Made by a program: the position numbers and the translations under genes | NCBI RefSeq assembly: GCF_012849555.1 | Contig: NZ_CP051685.1 | Coordinates: 1,550,001 to 1,614,000 of the forward strand | Reading direction: 5' to 3' | Origin: Massilia forsythiae | GTDB lineage: Bacteria; Pseudomonadota; Gammaproteobacteria; Burkholderiales; Burkholderiaceae_D | DNA length: 64,000 nt | Part shown: one piece after another, positions 1 to 18,053 of the stretch | How the letters are laid out: each line of letters starts with the position of its first letter | How positions within the stretch are numbered: position 1 is the stretch's first letter | The notes under the pieces: model-generated | Databases searched by the model: none | What the model saw: only the letters and a program-made list of their open reading frames with translations | Told to the model about the DNA's origin: nothing

Positions 1-1
1 C

Positions 2-265
2 TTCGCCAAGGCCGGCGTGCCGGCGTTCTCGATCGAGGGCGGCCACGATTGGGCCAAGGATAAAGCCGCCAACGACGCCAAGGCGCGCGCCTACAACGAC
101 CGCTATCACCAGGTCAGCGACGAATACGACCCGAGCTGGGACCTGGCCGGGATGGTGCAGCAGGCGCAGTTCACGCTGAACCTGGGCCGCATGGTGGCGG
201 ATGCGCCGGCGATGCCGGCATGGAAGGCGGGCGACCAGTTCGGCAAGGTACGCGCAGCGAAATAA
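2..265 (+). CDS. M28-family zinc peptidase, C-terminal end (partial)
   Basis: Only the last ~87 codons are present; the gene starts left of the window. The translation runs FAKAGVPAFSIEGG, then a YHQVSDEYDPSWDL segment, then a closing stretch ending in KVRAAK. The pattern 'G(V/I)P..S..GG' followed by 'YH..SDE' and W-D-L-x-G is the usual C-terminal signature of exported M28 aminopeptidases; the His of the YHQ motif is normally a zinc ligand. The other metal ligands and any signal peptide lie outside the window. The next gene is on the opposite strand and converges on it, with a strong palindrome and one extragenic repeat between them. Confidence 0.8.
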   Translation, partial: FAKAGVPAFSIEGGHDWAKDKAANDAKARAYNDRYHQVSDEYDPSWDLAGMVQQAQFTLNLGRMVADAPAMPAWKAGDQFGKVRAAK

Positions 266-308
266 ATTTGTTCATCGCCTGATACGCAAGCACCGGCGCC
301 CCCGCGCA

Positions 309-339
309 GGGTAAAGAATGCCACTGGCATTCTTTACCC
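309..339. repeat. 31-bp near-perfect palindrome downstream of the M28 peptidase
   Basis: Two perfect 15-bp arms (GGGTAAAGAATGCCA and TGGCATTCTTTACCC) are separated by a single C. It begins 43 bp after the peptidase stop codon. As RNA it would form a very stable hairpin, but there is no T-run on either side, so an intrinsic terminator is possible but not classical. Such an exact palindrome could also be a protein-binding or cruciform-forming site. Confidence 0.6.
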
Positions 340-410
340 CATGCCGAGTGTCCGAAGTCGGTATTTGAAGCGTTCGAGCTGCTTCCCATGTATCGAATCC
401 TGATGCTGCG

Positions 411-440
411 TATGGGTCCCCGCCTTCGCGGGGACGACGG
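411..440. repeat. Extragenic palindromic repeat, single copy
   Basis: One unit of the dispersed repeat with GTCCCCGCC at its left and GGGGACGACGG at its right, separated by TTCGC. It lies just past the stop codon of the histidine kinase, which is on the minus strand. Six further copies occur in the window, all outside genes. The preceding ~55 bp resembles the spacer between the paired copies at 31927-32053, so this may be a pair that has lost one member. Confidence 0.75.
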
Positions 441-451
441 CTTTTCGACGT

Positions 452-2686
452 CTATTCCTGCCTCACCTCTTCCAGGATCTGCGTCAGCTTGCCGATCTCC
501 ACCGGCTTGACCAGGTGATACCCGAACCCCGCCTGGCGCGACAACTCGCGGTCGCGCGGCTGGCCGTAGCCGGTCAGCGCCACCAGCACCGCGTTCGCAT
601 GCGCCGGCTGGCGGTGCAGGCGGCGCGCCAGTTCGTAGCCGGTCATGTCGGGCAGGCCGATGTCGAGGATGAACACTTGCGTACCGCCGTCGACCGCCGC
701 CAGCGTCGACGCCCCGTCCTCGTACACGTGCACGGTGTGCCCGTGCGCGCGCAGCAGCACCGCCAGCGACTGGCCGGCATCGGCATTGTCGTCGACGACG
801 GTGACGACCAGCGGCCGCACACCACCGGCGCCCTCGCCCGAACGCGCCACCTGTCCCACCTCGGCATCCGCCAGCGGCAGCACCACCGTCATCGTCGTGC
901 CCTGGCGCGCGCCGTCGCTGTGCGCCGTTACCTGCCCCTTGTGCATGCGCACGATGCTTTTGACCAGCGCCAGCCCGATGCCGAGGCCGCCCTGCGAGCG
1001 GTCCGGCGTGCGCTCGGCCTGGGTGAACAGGTCGAACACGTGCGGCAGCAGGTGCGGGTCGATGCCGCTGCCGTTGTCGCGCACCGCCAGCGCCGCCATG
1101 GCGCCGTCGCAGGTCAGGCTGAGCGACACCTGGCCACCGGCCGGGGTGTACTTGGCCGAATTGTTGAGCAGGTTGACCAGCACCTGCACCAGGCGCGTGC
1201 GGTCACCCTCGACCGGCACCGGGCTAGGCGCCAGCGCCACCGACAGCGTGTGGCGGCGCTCCTCCAGGTGCGGGCGCGCCTGTTCCATCGCGGCGATGGC
1301 GATCTTGTTCAGGTCGAGGATCTCGCTGTCCAGTTTCACCAGGCCGCGCGTCACGCGCGACACGTCGAGCAGGTCGTCGACCAGTTCCGTCATGTGGCGC
1401 ACCTGGCGCGAGATGATGTTGCTGGCCTTGACGCGCAAGGACTCGTTCAGCTCCGGCAGGCGCAGCAACTGGGCCGCGCTGGTGATCGGCGCCAGCGGGT
1501 TGCGCAGCTCGTGCGCCAGCATGGCCAGGAACTCGTCCTTCATCTTGTTGTGGCGCTCGGCCTCGGCGCGCGCGGCGCGTTCGCTCGACAGGATCTGTTC
1601 GCGCTCGTGCACCGCGCGCTGGGCGATGTCGTACAGGCGCGCGTTGTCGATGGCGATCGCGGCCTGCACGGCAAAGGCGCCGACCAGCTCCTCGGTGCGC
1701 GCGCCGAACATGGCCGGCTGCGCGTGGCCGAACAGCAGTCCGCCGATCACCTCGCCCGAACGCGATACCACCGGCGCCGCCAGGCAGCTGCGCACCGGCA
1801 GGTGCCCGAACCGTAGACGATGCAGGGGCGCGTGCTGCAGCGGCAGGCCGCGGCGCAGCGCGGTGCCGGCGAAGCGCGCGTCGCAGCCGATGTCGCTGCT
1901 GCGCACCGGCGCCCCGCCGGCGAACAGGGACGCGAACAATGCGCTCATGCGCGGCTGGTCGAGGTCGGCGAAGGCCTCGCGCGGCGCGCCGGACAGCATG
2001 TACAGCAGGTAGTCGTCGCCGTCGTCGTCCTTGCCGTTGTAAAAAAAGGCGCCGAATTCGGCGCCGGCCAGTTCGGTGGCGGCGTCGCTGACGCGACCCA
2101 AGAGCTGGTCCAGCTCGAGCGTCGAGGCCAGCGGTTCGCAGGCGCGCTTCATGCGTTCCAGCACCCGCGTTTCCTCGCGCAGCGCCTGCTCGGCGCGCAC
2201 CTTTTCCGTGGTCTCGACCAGTGTCACCAGGATGCCGCCGACCCGGCCGGCATCGTCGTACAGCGGGCTGTGCGAAAAGGAGAAATAGCCGGTCTCGTTG
2301 GCGCCGTGGCGGTCGATCACCAGGGCCATGTCGTCGCGCCGGATCGATTCGCCGTCCCATACCTGCGTCAACAGCGGTTCGACCTGGCGCCAGATGCCGT
2401 TCGCGGTGGCGCACAGGCCGGCACCGAGCGCGCGCTCCTGCTTGTCGCCCAGGATCGGCACGAAGGCATCGTTGAACAACTGGGTGTATTCCCGCCCCCA
2501 CAGCAGCAGCATCGGCATGCGGCAATCGAGCAGCAGGCGCAGCGCCGCTTTCAGGCCGTGCGGCCAGTCCTGGACGGGTCCGAGGCCGGTGGTCTCCCAT
2601 GGATGCGAGCGCATCCGCCGTTCCATGTCGCCCGCGGGCGGCATCGATGCGGCATCAAGCGCAGGGAGATCGAAGGGCCAGGGCAT
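452..2686 (-). CDS. Hybrid sensor histidine kinase / response regulator (PAS-GAF-HisKA-HATPase-REC)
   Basis: 744 residues with no signal peptide or membrane segment, so probably a cytoplasmic sensor. A PAS-like N-terminal part (about 40-165) is followed by a GAF region (about 185-350), a coiled linker, and the HisKA box FLAMLAHELRNPLAPI with phospho-His near residue 391. The ATPase domain has the N box LVNLLNNSAKYTP, DNGSGID and GLGIGLALV. The C-terminal receiver (about 625-740) has VVDDN, the phospho-acceptor Asp in FILDIGLPD near residue 672 and Lys in HLVKP. It is therefore a kinase with an attached receiver and no DNA-binding output. No partner regulator is adjacent. A perfect inverted repeat lies at -15 to -35 from the ATG. 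The ligand is unknown. Confidence 0.92.
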   Translation of the reverse strand: MPWPFDLPALDAASMPPAGDMERRMRSHPWETTGLGPVQDWPHGLKAALRLLLDCRMPMLLLWGREYTQLFNDAFVPILGDKQERALGAGLCATANGIWRQVEPLLTQVWDGESIRRDDMALVIDRHGANETGYFSFSHSPLYDDAGRVGGILVTLVETTEKVRAEQALREETRVLERMKRACEPLASTLELDQLLGRVSDAATELAGAEFGAFFYNGKDDDGDDYLLYMLSGAPREAFADLDQPRMSALFASLFAGGAPVRSSDIGCDARFAGTALRRGLPLQHAPLHRLRFGHLPVRSCLAAPVVSRSGEVIGGLLFGHAQPAMFGARTEELVGAFAVQAAIAIDNARLYDIAQRAVHEREQILSSERAARAEAERHNKMKDEFLAMLAHELRNPLAPITSAAQLLRLPELNESLRVKASNIISRQVRHMTELVDDLLDVSRVTRGLVKLDSEILDLNKIAIAAMEQARPHLEERRHTLSVALAPSPVPVEGDRTRLVQVLVNLLNNSAKYTPAGGQVSLSLTCDGAMAALAVRDNGSGIDPHLLPHVFDLFTQAERTPDRSQGGLGIGLALVKSIVRMHKGQVTAHSDGARQGTTMTVVLPLADAEVGQVARSGEGAGGVRPLVVTVVDDNADAGQSLAVLLRAHGHTVHVYEDGASTLAAVDGGTQVFILDIGLPDMTGYELARRLHRQPAHANAVLVALTGYGQPRDRELSRQAGFGYHLVKPVEIGKLTQILEEVRQE

Positions 2687-2700
2687 GGTGTCGTGTGGAA

Positions 2701-2721
2701 GTTGAACAATGGTTGTTCAAC
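2701..2721. promoter_or_regulatory. Perfect inverted repeat (putative operator) before the hybrid kinase
   Basis: Arms GTTGAACAA and TTGTTCAAC flank TGG. The site sits 15 bp upstream of the kinase ATG and just downstream of a -10-like TATCAT (minus strand, 2727-2732), where a bound repressor would block transcription. The arrangement (9-bp arms, 3-bp centre) suits a TetR- or MarR-type dimer, but the cognate protein is not identified. Confidence 0.55.
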
Positions 2722-2786
2722 TACACATGATAGCGCACCTCATTATGATCAAACGGAAATATCTTGCCGTCATTACACACGATGTG

Positions 2787-2820
2787 GCAAAAACAACCAC
2801 CCCGATCGCAGGAATCGGGG
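2787..2820 (-). terminator. Probable intrinsic terminator after sodC
   Basis: On the minus strand a CCCCGAT / ATCGGGG stem with a 7-nt loop is followed by TGGTTGTTTTTG. It is about 115 bp beyond the sodC stop and would insulate sodC from the kinase gene. The stem is short (7 bp) and the T-run is interrupted. Confidence 0.5.
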
Positions 2821-2934
2821 TATGGATCGCATGCCATGCAGGCAGCGCATTGCCTGAGGACAAGCGGCAGCCACGGCATTCATTCAGCCGCCGCGGCTGC
2901 CGCTCGACCGGCCTGGACGCGCCGGCAGCGGCGC

Positions 2935-3495
2935 TTACTGGATGATGCCGCAGGCGATGCGCGCCCCGCCACCGCCGAGCGGCGCCGGCTTGTCGGAGAA
3001 ATTGTCGCCGCCGGCATGCACCATCAGCGCCTTGCCCTTCACGTCGGCCAGCTTGGTCATGCGCGGCGCCGTCACTGCCGTGCCCGCGCCGCCATTTTCC
3101 GCCACCATCAGCGGCGGCAGGTCGCCCAGGTGGCCGTCACCGGTCGGCGAGCCGTGGTGCTTGGTGGCTTGCGGATCGTAGTGGCCGCCGGCCGCGCCGG
3201 CCGCGACCGGCTTGCCATCCTTTTCGTTGGCGCCGCAATTGCCGGTCTCATGCACGTGGAAACCGTGCGGACCCGGCGGCAGGTCGCGCAGCGATGGCGT
3301 GAACACCAAGCCGGTCTTCGATTCGGTGATCGTGACCGTGCCGATCATCTTACCGGTGCCCTTGGCGTCGACCAGGGTCATCGGGGCTTGCAGCTTGTCG
3401 GTGGAGGGCGTGGTGGATTGCGTGGCAGTCTGTGCCGAGGCGCCGGCGGTGGCGCAGATGCAGGCGAGCAGTGCGGCGGTGGTACGGAGTTTCAT
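2935..3495 (-). CDS. sodC: Superoxide dismutase [Cu-Zn], periplasmic
   Basis: 186 residues. Disproportionates superoxide in the periplasm. The N-terminus [22 protein letters not shown] is a typical Sec signal peptide. Metal-binding signatures are [12 protein letters not shown] (Cu ligands), [14 protein letters not shown] (bridging His and Zn region), GHLGDLPPL and [11 protein letters not shown], with a final [10 protein letters not shown] supplying the disulfide Cys. The frame stays open 32 codons upstream, but this ATG is preceded by GAAAGGAG at good spacing and starts directly with the signal peptide, so it is preferred. It appears monocistronic: a strong terminator (3578-3609) separates it from rpoC and a second hairpin lies downstream. 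Confidence 0.95.
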   Translation of the reverse strand: MKLRTTAALLACICATAGASAQTATQSTTPSTDKLQAPMTLVDAKGTGKMIGTVTITESKTGLVFTPSLRDLPPGPHGFHVHETGNCGANEKDGKPVAAGAAGGHYDPQATKHHGSPTGDGHLGDLPPLMVAENGGAGTAVTAPRMTKLADVKGKALMVHAGGDNFSDKPAPLGGGGARIACGIIQ

Positions 3496-3577
3496 GGCAT
3501 CTCCTTTCAGGGTGGAATAGTCAAGCCGGGTCAGTGTATTACATGACAACGGATGAGGGCGAACGGGATGCGATGGC

Positions 3578-3609
3578 AAAAAAAACGGCACCCCGCAGGG
3601 TGCCGTTTT
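3578..3609 (-). terminator. Intrinsic terminator of the rpoBC operon
   Basis: A perfect 8-bp stem (CGGCACCC / GGGTGCCG on plus) with a 4-nt loop is flanked by eight A on the left and four T on the right. Read on the minus strand it ends rpoC transcripts with a run of eight U. It is about 30 bp past the rpoC stop. Confidence 0.9.
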
Positions 3610-3640
3610 CGTCAGCCGGTCAGGCTACGAGCTTCAGCGA

Positions 3641-7885
<4,245 letters not shown>

Positions 7886-7981
7886 TTATCACTCCGGGTG
7901 ATTGAATTCTTTATTTCTACTACCGCCGCCGGCTTCTCACCGATTTTCGCCGGTGCTTGCTGAACCGTATCCCTAGAAAAA

Positions 7982-8010
7982 CGTCATCCCCGCGCAGGCG
8001 GGGATCCAGG
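7982..8010. repeat. Extragenic palindromic repeat, left member of the rpoB-rpoC pair
   Basis: A unit with CATCCCCGC and GCGGGGATCC arms around GCAG. It faces the unit at 8035-8060, so that the transcript could form two short hairpins or one long one. It lies inside the rpoBC transcription unit, where it may affect relative expression or mRNA processing. Confidence 0.75.
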
Positions 8011-8034
8011 TGTTTCGGCGATTCCACCGAAATT

Positions 8035-8060
8035 GGGCTCCCGCCTGCGCGGGAGCGACG
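8035..8060. repeat. Extragenic palindromic repeat, right member of the rpoB-rpoC pair
   Basis: An inverted, slightly diverged copy (CTCCCGC / GCGGGAG arms). A further GC-rich hairpin (CCGGCC-CGAA-GGCCGG) follows at about 8077-8092, before the rpoB stop. Confidence 0.7.
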
Positions 8061-8121
8061 TCGTCGAGGTCACGGACCGGCCCGAAGGCCGGCGGTCCTG
8101 CCATTTTACCGATTTGCCGTC

Positions 8122-12237
<4,116 letters not shown>

Positions 12238-12457
12238 TCCGTGAGTGACAGAAAGGATGAGAATTCAGGGATTGCTAGTGGTACCGCCACCACATGCAAG
12301 GCCTCAACACTCGCCGCTCTCCGACGATGTGAAAAGAACAAATGATATTGCTGTGTTACGATAAAGCCGTACTGCGTGCTGTACTGCGACTGCGGCTACT
12401 GCTGCAGGGATGGTGCCGATTGTGTTGCAGGGACGACAAAAGAGCCAAAGCCGCATA

Positions 12458-12475
12458 CCCCACCCTGCGGCGGGG
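12458..12475 (-). terminator. Hairpin between rplL and rpoB, possible partial terminator
   Basis: On the minus strand CCCCGCC / GGTGGGG (one G-U pair) forms a 7-bp stem with loop GCAG. It is followed within ~10-25 nt by TTTGGCTCTTTTG. In many bacteria an attenuator or RNase III site in this gap makes rpoBC expression lower than rplJL. The assignment rests on position and structure only. Nothing else recognisable is present in 12238-12532. Confidence 0.4.
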
Positions 12476-12532
12476 ATTTGCAAGCTTTGACTCCGGCGCG
12501 GAGCACCGTTGCCGGCGCCCGTTGCATATGTA

Positions 12533-12907
12533 TTACTTGAGCTCGGCCTTGGCGCCAGCGTCTTCCAGCTTCTTCTTGGCAGCTTCTGCGTCGGCTTTCG
12601 GCAGGGCTTCCTTGACGGTCTTCGGTGCGCCGTCGACGACGTCTTTGGCTTCCTTCAGGCCCAGGCCGGTGATTTCGCGGACGGCCTTGATGACGCCGAC
12701 CTTGTTGGCGCCGACTTCGGTCAGGACCACGTTGAACTCGGTCTGCTCTTCAGCGGCCGGAGCGGCAGCGCCGCCACCGGCTGCCGGTGCCGACATTGCA
12801 GCTGCCGACACGCCGAACTTTTCTTCGAATGCCTTGACCAGGTCGTTCAGTTCCATGACCGACATTGCGCCAACTGCGTCCAGGAACTCTTCTTTGCTAA
12901 TTGCCAT
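12533..12907 (-). CDS. rplL: 50S ribosomal protein L7/L12
   Basis: 124 residues. Forms the mobile stalk that recruits translational GTPases. The N-terminal dimerisation part ([25 protein letters not shown]), the Ala/Pro/Gly-rich hinge and the C-terminal domain with [20 protein letters not shown] and [20 protein letters not shown] are all present and typical. It lies 56 bp downstream of rplJ in the same operon and is co-regulated through the L10 leader. Confidence 0.98.
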   Translation of the reverse strand: MAISKEEFLDAVGAMSVMELNDLVKAFEEKFGVSAAAMSAPAAGGGAAAPAAEEQTEFNVVLTEVGANKVGVIKAVREITGLGLKEAKDVVDGAPKTVKEALPKADAEAAKKKLEDAGAKAELK

Positions 12908-12963
12908 TTGAAACTCCAGATATTTGTATATGTAGATTAGTTCTTGAAAAAAAAGGCTGCAGC

Positions 12964-13497
12964 TTATTCAGCTGCGGCGGTTTCTTCAGCCGGAGCTGCC
13001 GAACCTTCGCCTTTTTGTGCTGCGACTGCAGCCAGAACACGTGCAAAGCCGGAAACCGGCGCCTGCATGACACCCAGCAGCTGGGCGATGAGGACTTCGC
13101 GGCTCGGGATGCTTGCCAGGGCGGTAACGCCGGCGACATCCAGGTTCTTGCCTGCGTAGTTACCACCCTTCACCACCAACTTGTCGTTGGTCTTGGCGAA
13201 GTCGGCGATCACTTTGGCGGCAGCCACGGCGTCGTCCGAGATCGAGTAGATCAGCGGACCAACCATGGTGTCGGCCAGCGGCGCGAACTGGGTGCCTTCC
13301 ACAGCGCGACGTGCCAGCGTGTTCTTCAGAACACGCAGGTAGACGCCCTGCGAACGAGCGGTTGCACGGAGTTTCGTCAAGTTACTAACCTGGATGCCAC
13401 GGTACTCGGCGACGACGATGGTTTGCGCAGTTGCTACTTTTGCGGAAACTTCTTCGACGACGACCTTTTTGTCATTCAGATTAAGACCCACGGTCAA
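12964..13497 (-). CDS. rplJ: 50S ribosomal protein L10
   Basis: 177 residues. L10 anchors L7/L12 dimers to the ribosome and is the translational repressor of its own operon. The N-terminal part ([20 protein letters not shown] then [17 protein letters not shown]) and the [18 protein letters not shown] segment are characteristic; the Ala-rich C-terminus is the L12-binding helix. The start ATG follows AAGGAG. The 247-bp upstream region contains a recognisable L10 leader. Confidence 0.98.
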   Translation of the reverse strand: MTVGLNLNDKKVVVEEVSAKVATAQTIVVAEYRGIQVSNLTKLRATARSQGVYLRVLKNTLARRAVEGTQFAPLADTMVGPLIYSISDDAVAAAKVIADFAKTNDKLVVKGGNYAGKNLDVAGVTALASIPSREVLIAQLLGVMQAPVSGFARVLAAVAAQKGEGSAAPAEETAAAE

Positions 13498-13587
13498 TCT
13501 CCTTAAATGATGGGAAGGAAATCCTCCACATCGGTTCGAACACGGCGTCCGAAGTCAAGAAGTCAACTGATTAAACTACGCAGCATC

Positions 13588-13682
13588 GACTACAAAACTT
13601 GTGCGGGTTCGCCATCTGCGTTGGGTGTGATCTATTAACCTCGTGCCCAACCTCTGCACTCGGCCCAACGGTCTTTGATTGC
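13588..13682 (-). promoter_or_regulatory. Ribosomal protein L10 leader (rplJL autoregulation)
   Basis: On the minus strand the sequence contains AATCAAAGACCG, then GGTTAATAGATCACACCC and CGCAGATGGCGAACCCGC, matching the conserved parts of the L10 leader RNA: the L10-L12 binding kink-turn region GCAGATGGCGAACC and the opposing strand. It ends about 90 nt before the rplJ ATG. Binding of the L10(L12) complex here is known in proteobacteria to repress rplJL translation. Confidence 0.85.
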
Positions 13683-13702
13683 CTGGCAGCCGAGGCTGCC
13701 AG
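13683..13702. repeat. Hairpin between rplA and the L10 leader
   Basis: CTGGCAGCC / GGCTGCCAG arms, 9 bp, with GA between them. A second smaller stem (CCCTG...CAGGG, 13714-13731) lies between it and the rplA stop. Neither has a U-run in the direction of transcription, so they look like RNA-processing or stabilising structures rather than terminators. Confidence 0.5.
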
Positions 13703-13744
13703 CCCAAAGATCTGCCCTGCTATAAAACAGGGACTTTAATTACA

Positions 13745-14440
13745 TCAAGCAGCCAGGGTACCCTGGTCGACGCGGACGCCGGCGCCCATGGTCGACGACA
13801 GAGCGACCTTGCGCAGGTACACGCCCTTCGAGGTGGCCGGTTTGGCCTTGTTCAGGGCGTCGATCAGCGCGACCAGGTTGGTCTTGAGCTGTTCGTCCGA
13901 GAACGACTTGCGGCCGATGGTGGCGTGCACGATACCGGCCTTGTCGGTGCGGTACTGGACCTGACCGGCCTTGGCGTTCTTGACGGCGCCAGCCACGTCC
14001 GGGGTCACGGTGCCGACCTTCGGGTTCGGCATCAGGCCGCGCGGGCCCAGGATCTGGCCCAGGGTACCGACGATACGCATGGTGTCCGGCGAAGCGATCA
14101 CGATGTCGAACGGCATGTCGCCGGCCTTGACGCGCTCTGCCAGGTCTTCCATGCCGACGATGTCGGCGCCGGCGGCTTTCGCCTGCTCGGCCTTGTCGCC
14201 CTGGGCGAACACGGCGACGCGCACGGTCTTGCCGGTACCGGCCGGCAGCACCACGGAGCCGCGCACGACCTGGTCCGACTTCTTCGGATCCACGCCCAGC
14301 TGCACGGCGACGTCGATCGACTCGTTGAACTTGGCGGTGGCGAATTCCTTGACGATCGACACGGCGTTGTCGAAGGCGTAGACCTTGTTACGGTCCACTT
14401 TGGCTTTCATTTCTTTGACGCGCTTGGACAGCTTGGCCAT
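13745..14440 (-). CDS. rplA: 50S ribosomal protein L1
   Basis: 231 residues, standard length. Starts [20 protein letters not shown] and contains the family block [20 protein letters not shown] and the [18 protein letters not shown] motif. L1 binds 23S rRNA at the E-site stalk and, in known systems, represses its own rplKA mRNA. It starts 2 bp after the rplK stop, so the pair is translationally coupled. Confidence 0.98.
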   Translation of the reverse strand: MAKLSKRVKEMKAKVDRNKVYAFDNAVSIVKEFATAKFNESIDVAVQLGVDPKKSDQVVRGSVVLPAGTGKTVRVAVFAQGDKAEQAKAAGADIVGMEDLAERVKAGDMPFDIVIASPDTMRIVGTLGQILGPRGLMPNPKVGTVTPDVAGAVKNAKAGQVQYRTDKAGIVHATIGRKSFSDEQLKTNLVALIDALNKAKPATSKGVYLRKVALSSTMGAGVRVDQGTLAA

Positions 14441-14442
14441 GA

Positions 14443-14874
14443 TTAGATGCCCTCCACGGTGATGCCCATCGAACGAGCCGAGCCGGCGATGACGCGCACG
14501 GCGGCATCCATGTCGGCAGCGGTCAGGTCAGGCTGCTTGGTTTTTGCGATTTCTTCAGCCTGGGCACGGGTCAGGGTGCCGACCTTGTCGGTATGCGGCT
14601 TCGGCGAACCCTTGGTCACGCCAGCCAGCTTCTTGATCAGGTAGGTTGCCGGCGGGGTCTTCATCTCGAAGGTGAAGGACTTGTCCGCGAAGGCGGTGAT
14701 CACCACCGGAATCGGCATGCCCGGTTCCATGCCCTGGGTCTTGGCGTTGAACGCCTTGCAGAATTCCATGATGTTCAGACCGCGCTGGCCGAGTGCCGGG
14801 CCGATCGGAGGGGAAGGATTTGCTTTACCAGCCGCCACTTGCAGCTTGATAAAACCGACGATTTTCTTTGCCAT
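14443..14874 (-). CDS. rplK: 50S ribosomal protein L11
   Basis: 143 residues. It begins [20 protein letters not shown] and carries [19 protein letters not shown], the N-terminal domain that contacts the GTPase-associated rRNA. The C-terminal rRNA-binding part ([30 protein letters not shown]) is complete. It follows nusG by 117 bp and precedes rplA directly. Confidence 0.98.
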   Translation of the reverse strand: MAKKIVGFIKLQVAAGKANPSPPIGPALGQRGLNIMEFCKAFNAKTQGMEPGMPIPVVITAFADKSFTFEMKTPPATYLIKKLAGVTKGSPKPHTDKVGTLTRAQAEEIAKTKQPDLTAADMDAAVRVIAGSARSMGITVEGI

Positions 14875-14991
14875 GTCTGGCTCCTAATCTCGATTGAGTG
14901 GTAGCGCCCCGCCCGATAGTGCCATCACTCTCCCGGCGGGGCTCCTCTTGCCGGATTCCGCCTTGCTGCTGCGACGCTCCGATCGGGCGTT

Positions 14992-15603
14992 TTAGACTTT
15001 TTCCACCTGCCCGAACTCCAGTTCCACCGGAGTCGCGCGGCCGAAGATGGTGACTGAAACACGCACCTTCGATTTTTCGTAGTTCACTTCCTCGACGCTG
15101 CCGTTGAAGTCGGTGAACGGGCCTTCCTTGATCCGCACCTGCTCGCCCACTTCGTACAGCACCTTGGGACGCGGCTTTTCGACGCCTTCCTGGACTTGCT
15201 GCATGATCTTGTCGATCTCGCGCGCCGGGATCGGGGTCGGCTTGTTGCTCTTGCCGCCGATGAAACCGGTGACTTTCGGCGTGTTCTTCACGAGGTGCCA
15301 GGTCTCGTCGGTCATTTCCATCTCGACCAGCACATAACCCGGGAAGAAACGGCGCTCGGTGACCGATTTGCTGCCATTCTTGACTTCGACCACTTCTTCG
15401 GTCGGGACCAGGATCTTGCCGAACTGCTCTTGCATGCCGCCGCGTTCGATGCGGTCGGTCAGGCCGCGCATCACACTCTTTTCCATGCCCGAGTAGACAT
15501 GCACGACGTACCAGCGCTTGTTGCTGACCGGGACACTCAGGGGCGCACCAGCGTCTTGTGCCGGAGCATCGCCCGGCACGTTATCTTGTACGTTATCGCT
15601 CAT
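14992..15603 (-). CDS. nusG: Transcription termination/antitermination protein NusG
   Basis: 203 residues. The NGN domain ([20 protein letters not shown] ... [20 protein letters not shown]) contacts RNA polymerase and the C-terminal KOW domain ([20 protein letters not shown]) contacts Rho or S10. An in-frame GTG four codons upstream is possible, but the ATG at 15603 sits in a TAATG overlap with the secE stop and has GGGGTGG upstream, so it is preferred. A short acidic, Ala/Pro-rich N-terminal extension (about 28 residues) precedes the NGN fold. Confidence 0.97.
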   Translation of the reverse strand: MSDNVQDNVPGDAPAQDAGAPLSVPVSNKRWYVVHVYSGMEKSVMRGLTDRIERGGMQEQFGKILVPTEEVVEVKNGSKSVTERRFFPGYVLVEMEMTDETWHLVKNTPKVTGFIGGKSNKPTPIPAREIDKIMQQVQEGVEKPRPKVLYEVGEQVRIKEGPFTDFNGSVEEVNYEKSKVRVSVTIFGRATPVELEFGQVEKV

Positions 15604-15992
15604 TATTGTTTCCACCCCAGGATCACGTCGTACATCAGGAATTCGAGAATCTTATCCGTGCCCCACAGGAAAATTGCCATCACCAGAACGAACACGAACA
15701 CCACGGCGGTGATCTGGGTCGCTTCCTTGCGGGTGGGCCAAACAACCTTCTTCGTCTCGCGCACCGACTCTTTCGCGAAGCTCAGGAAGTCACGCCCGGT
15801 CGTGGAATTCCACAGCAGCAGGACGGCAATGACCAAACCAGCCACGAGTGCGCCTGCGCACATCAGTGTTGGTTTGTTCTGGCTTTTCAGGATGAAAAAG
15901 CCGACCACGCCTGCAATCGTGGCGACCACTGCCAGCGCGACCTTGAACTTGTCGTTCGAGGTGCTGACGGTCTGCACGGATTGATTAGACAT
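15603..15992 (-). CDS. secE: Preprotein translocase subunit SecE
   Basis: 129 residues with three hydrophobic segments (about 18-36, 43-61 and 92-115), the long three-helix form found in enterobacteria and many other proteobacteria. The conserved amphipathic stretch [20 protein letters not shown] before the last helix is the SecE signature. It overlaps the nusG ATG by one base, and the tRNA-Trp gene lies just upstream on the same strand. Confidence 0.97.
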   Translation of the reverse strand: MSNQSVQTVSTSNDKFKVALAVVATIAGVVGFFILKSQNKPTLMCAGALVAGLVIAVLLLWNSTTGRDFLSFAKESVRETKKVVWPTRKEATQITAVVFVFVLVMAIFLWGTDKILEFLMYDVILGWKQ

Positions 15993-16029
15993 ACTTATTT
16001 TACTTTCGGGTGCCTGGCACCGAATTCGA

Positions 16030-16105
16030 TGGCAGGGGAGGAGGGAATCGAACCCGCGACCTTCGGTTTTGGAGACCGACGCTCTGCCAATTGAGCTACT
16101 CCCCT
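16030..16105 (-). tRNA. tRNA-Trp (anticodon CCA)
   Basis: 76 nt including encoded CCA. The acceptor AGGGGAG pairs with CTCCCCT, the D-arm is AGCTCAATTGGCAGAGC, the anticodon stem-loop reads GTCGGTCTCCAAAACCGAAG with anticodon CCA, and the T-loop is GGTTCGATTCC. It lies between tuf and secE, the conserved location in proteobacteria. Confidence 0.98.
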
Positions 16106-16235
16106 ACAACAACTACTAGTTGAATCGAGCATTATACGCCAGGTGTGCACCTCGCGCAATACTTGATGTTGGGCAGAACAGAATCGCTCCACCCGGAGCG
16201 GCCCATCCTTGGCAGGACGGGCCGGGTACTACTTA

Positions 16236-17426
<1,191 letters not shown>

Positions 17427-17508
17427 TCTTGACTCCTAAGAACCTAACGATGTTTGAAATTACCAGGCACGCCTGACGGTCAAGTGCTGCGACTGCCGTT
17501 TTGAATTC

Positions 17509-17583
<75 letters not shown>

Positions 17584-17594
17584 TGATGTGAAAC

Positions 17595-17668
17595 TGGAGC
17601 GGGTGAAGGGAATCGAACCCTCGTCATAAGCTTGGAAGGCTTCAGCTCTACCATTGAGCTACACCCGC
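17595..17668 (-). tRNA. tRNA-Gly (anticodon TCC)
   Basis: 74 nt including CCA. The acceptor GCGGGTG pairs with CACCCGC, the anticodon is TCC within CTTCCAA, and the T-arm is GAGGGTTCGATTCCCTTC. Only 11 bp separate it from tRNA-Thr. Confidence 0.97.
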
Positions 17669-17724
17669 ACGAGGCACTTCTTCAACTCACTTCTATTCGA
17701 TTCGACTTCACGATCCACGCTAAT

Positions 17725-17809
17725 TGGTGGTGGGGGCTGGATTCGAACCAGCGTACTCAGAGAGGGCAGATTTACAGTCTGCTGCCTTTAACCACTCGGC
17801 CACCCCACC
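17725..17809 (-). tRNA. tRNA-Tyr (anticodon GTA)
   Basis: 85 nt with the long variable arm of a class II tRNA. The acceptor GGTGGGG pairs with CCCCACC, the anticodon is GTA in CTGTAAA, and CCA is encoded. It is the first gene of the Tyr-Gly-Thr-tuf unit; its promoter must lie in 17810-18053, which holds no gene. Confidence 0.97.
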
Positions 17810-18053
17810 CGCGAAGAACCGCAGAGTGTGAAGCAGGAACAAACTTCTGTCAACTAGATCCGCTATTACTACTTGCTTGCTGATCTAGATCACATTGTGT
17901 CGTTGCTTCGGGGCGTGATTGTAGCGACCCGACTGCAAGTCCGCAAGGGCGTTTTTTCAGGAACTGCAAGAAATTTAAAAAAGATCCGCAAAAAGCGCGA
18001 TTGGCGCGAACGGGCCAGTCCGCGTCCTGCCCTGCCGCCGCCGTATGGAAGCG

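Noticed and set aside
16185..16225. Terminator after tuf
   Set aside because: Two GC-rich stems exist, but no T-run follows on the minus strand and tRNA-Trp/secE continue in the same direction, so termination there is doubtful.
17810..18053. A small gene between the HDOD gene and tRNA-Tyr
   Set aside because: The short plus-strand frames there have no ribosome-binding site or family resemblance; the region is taken as the tRNA-tuf promoter area.
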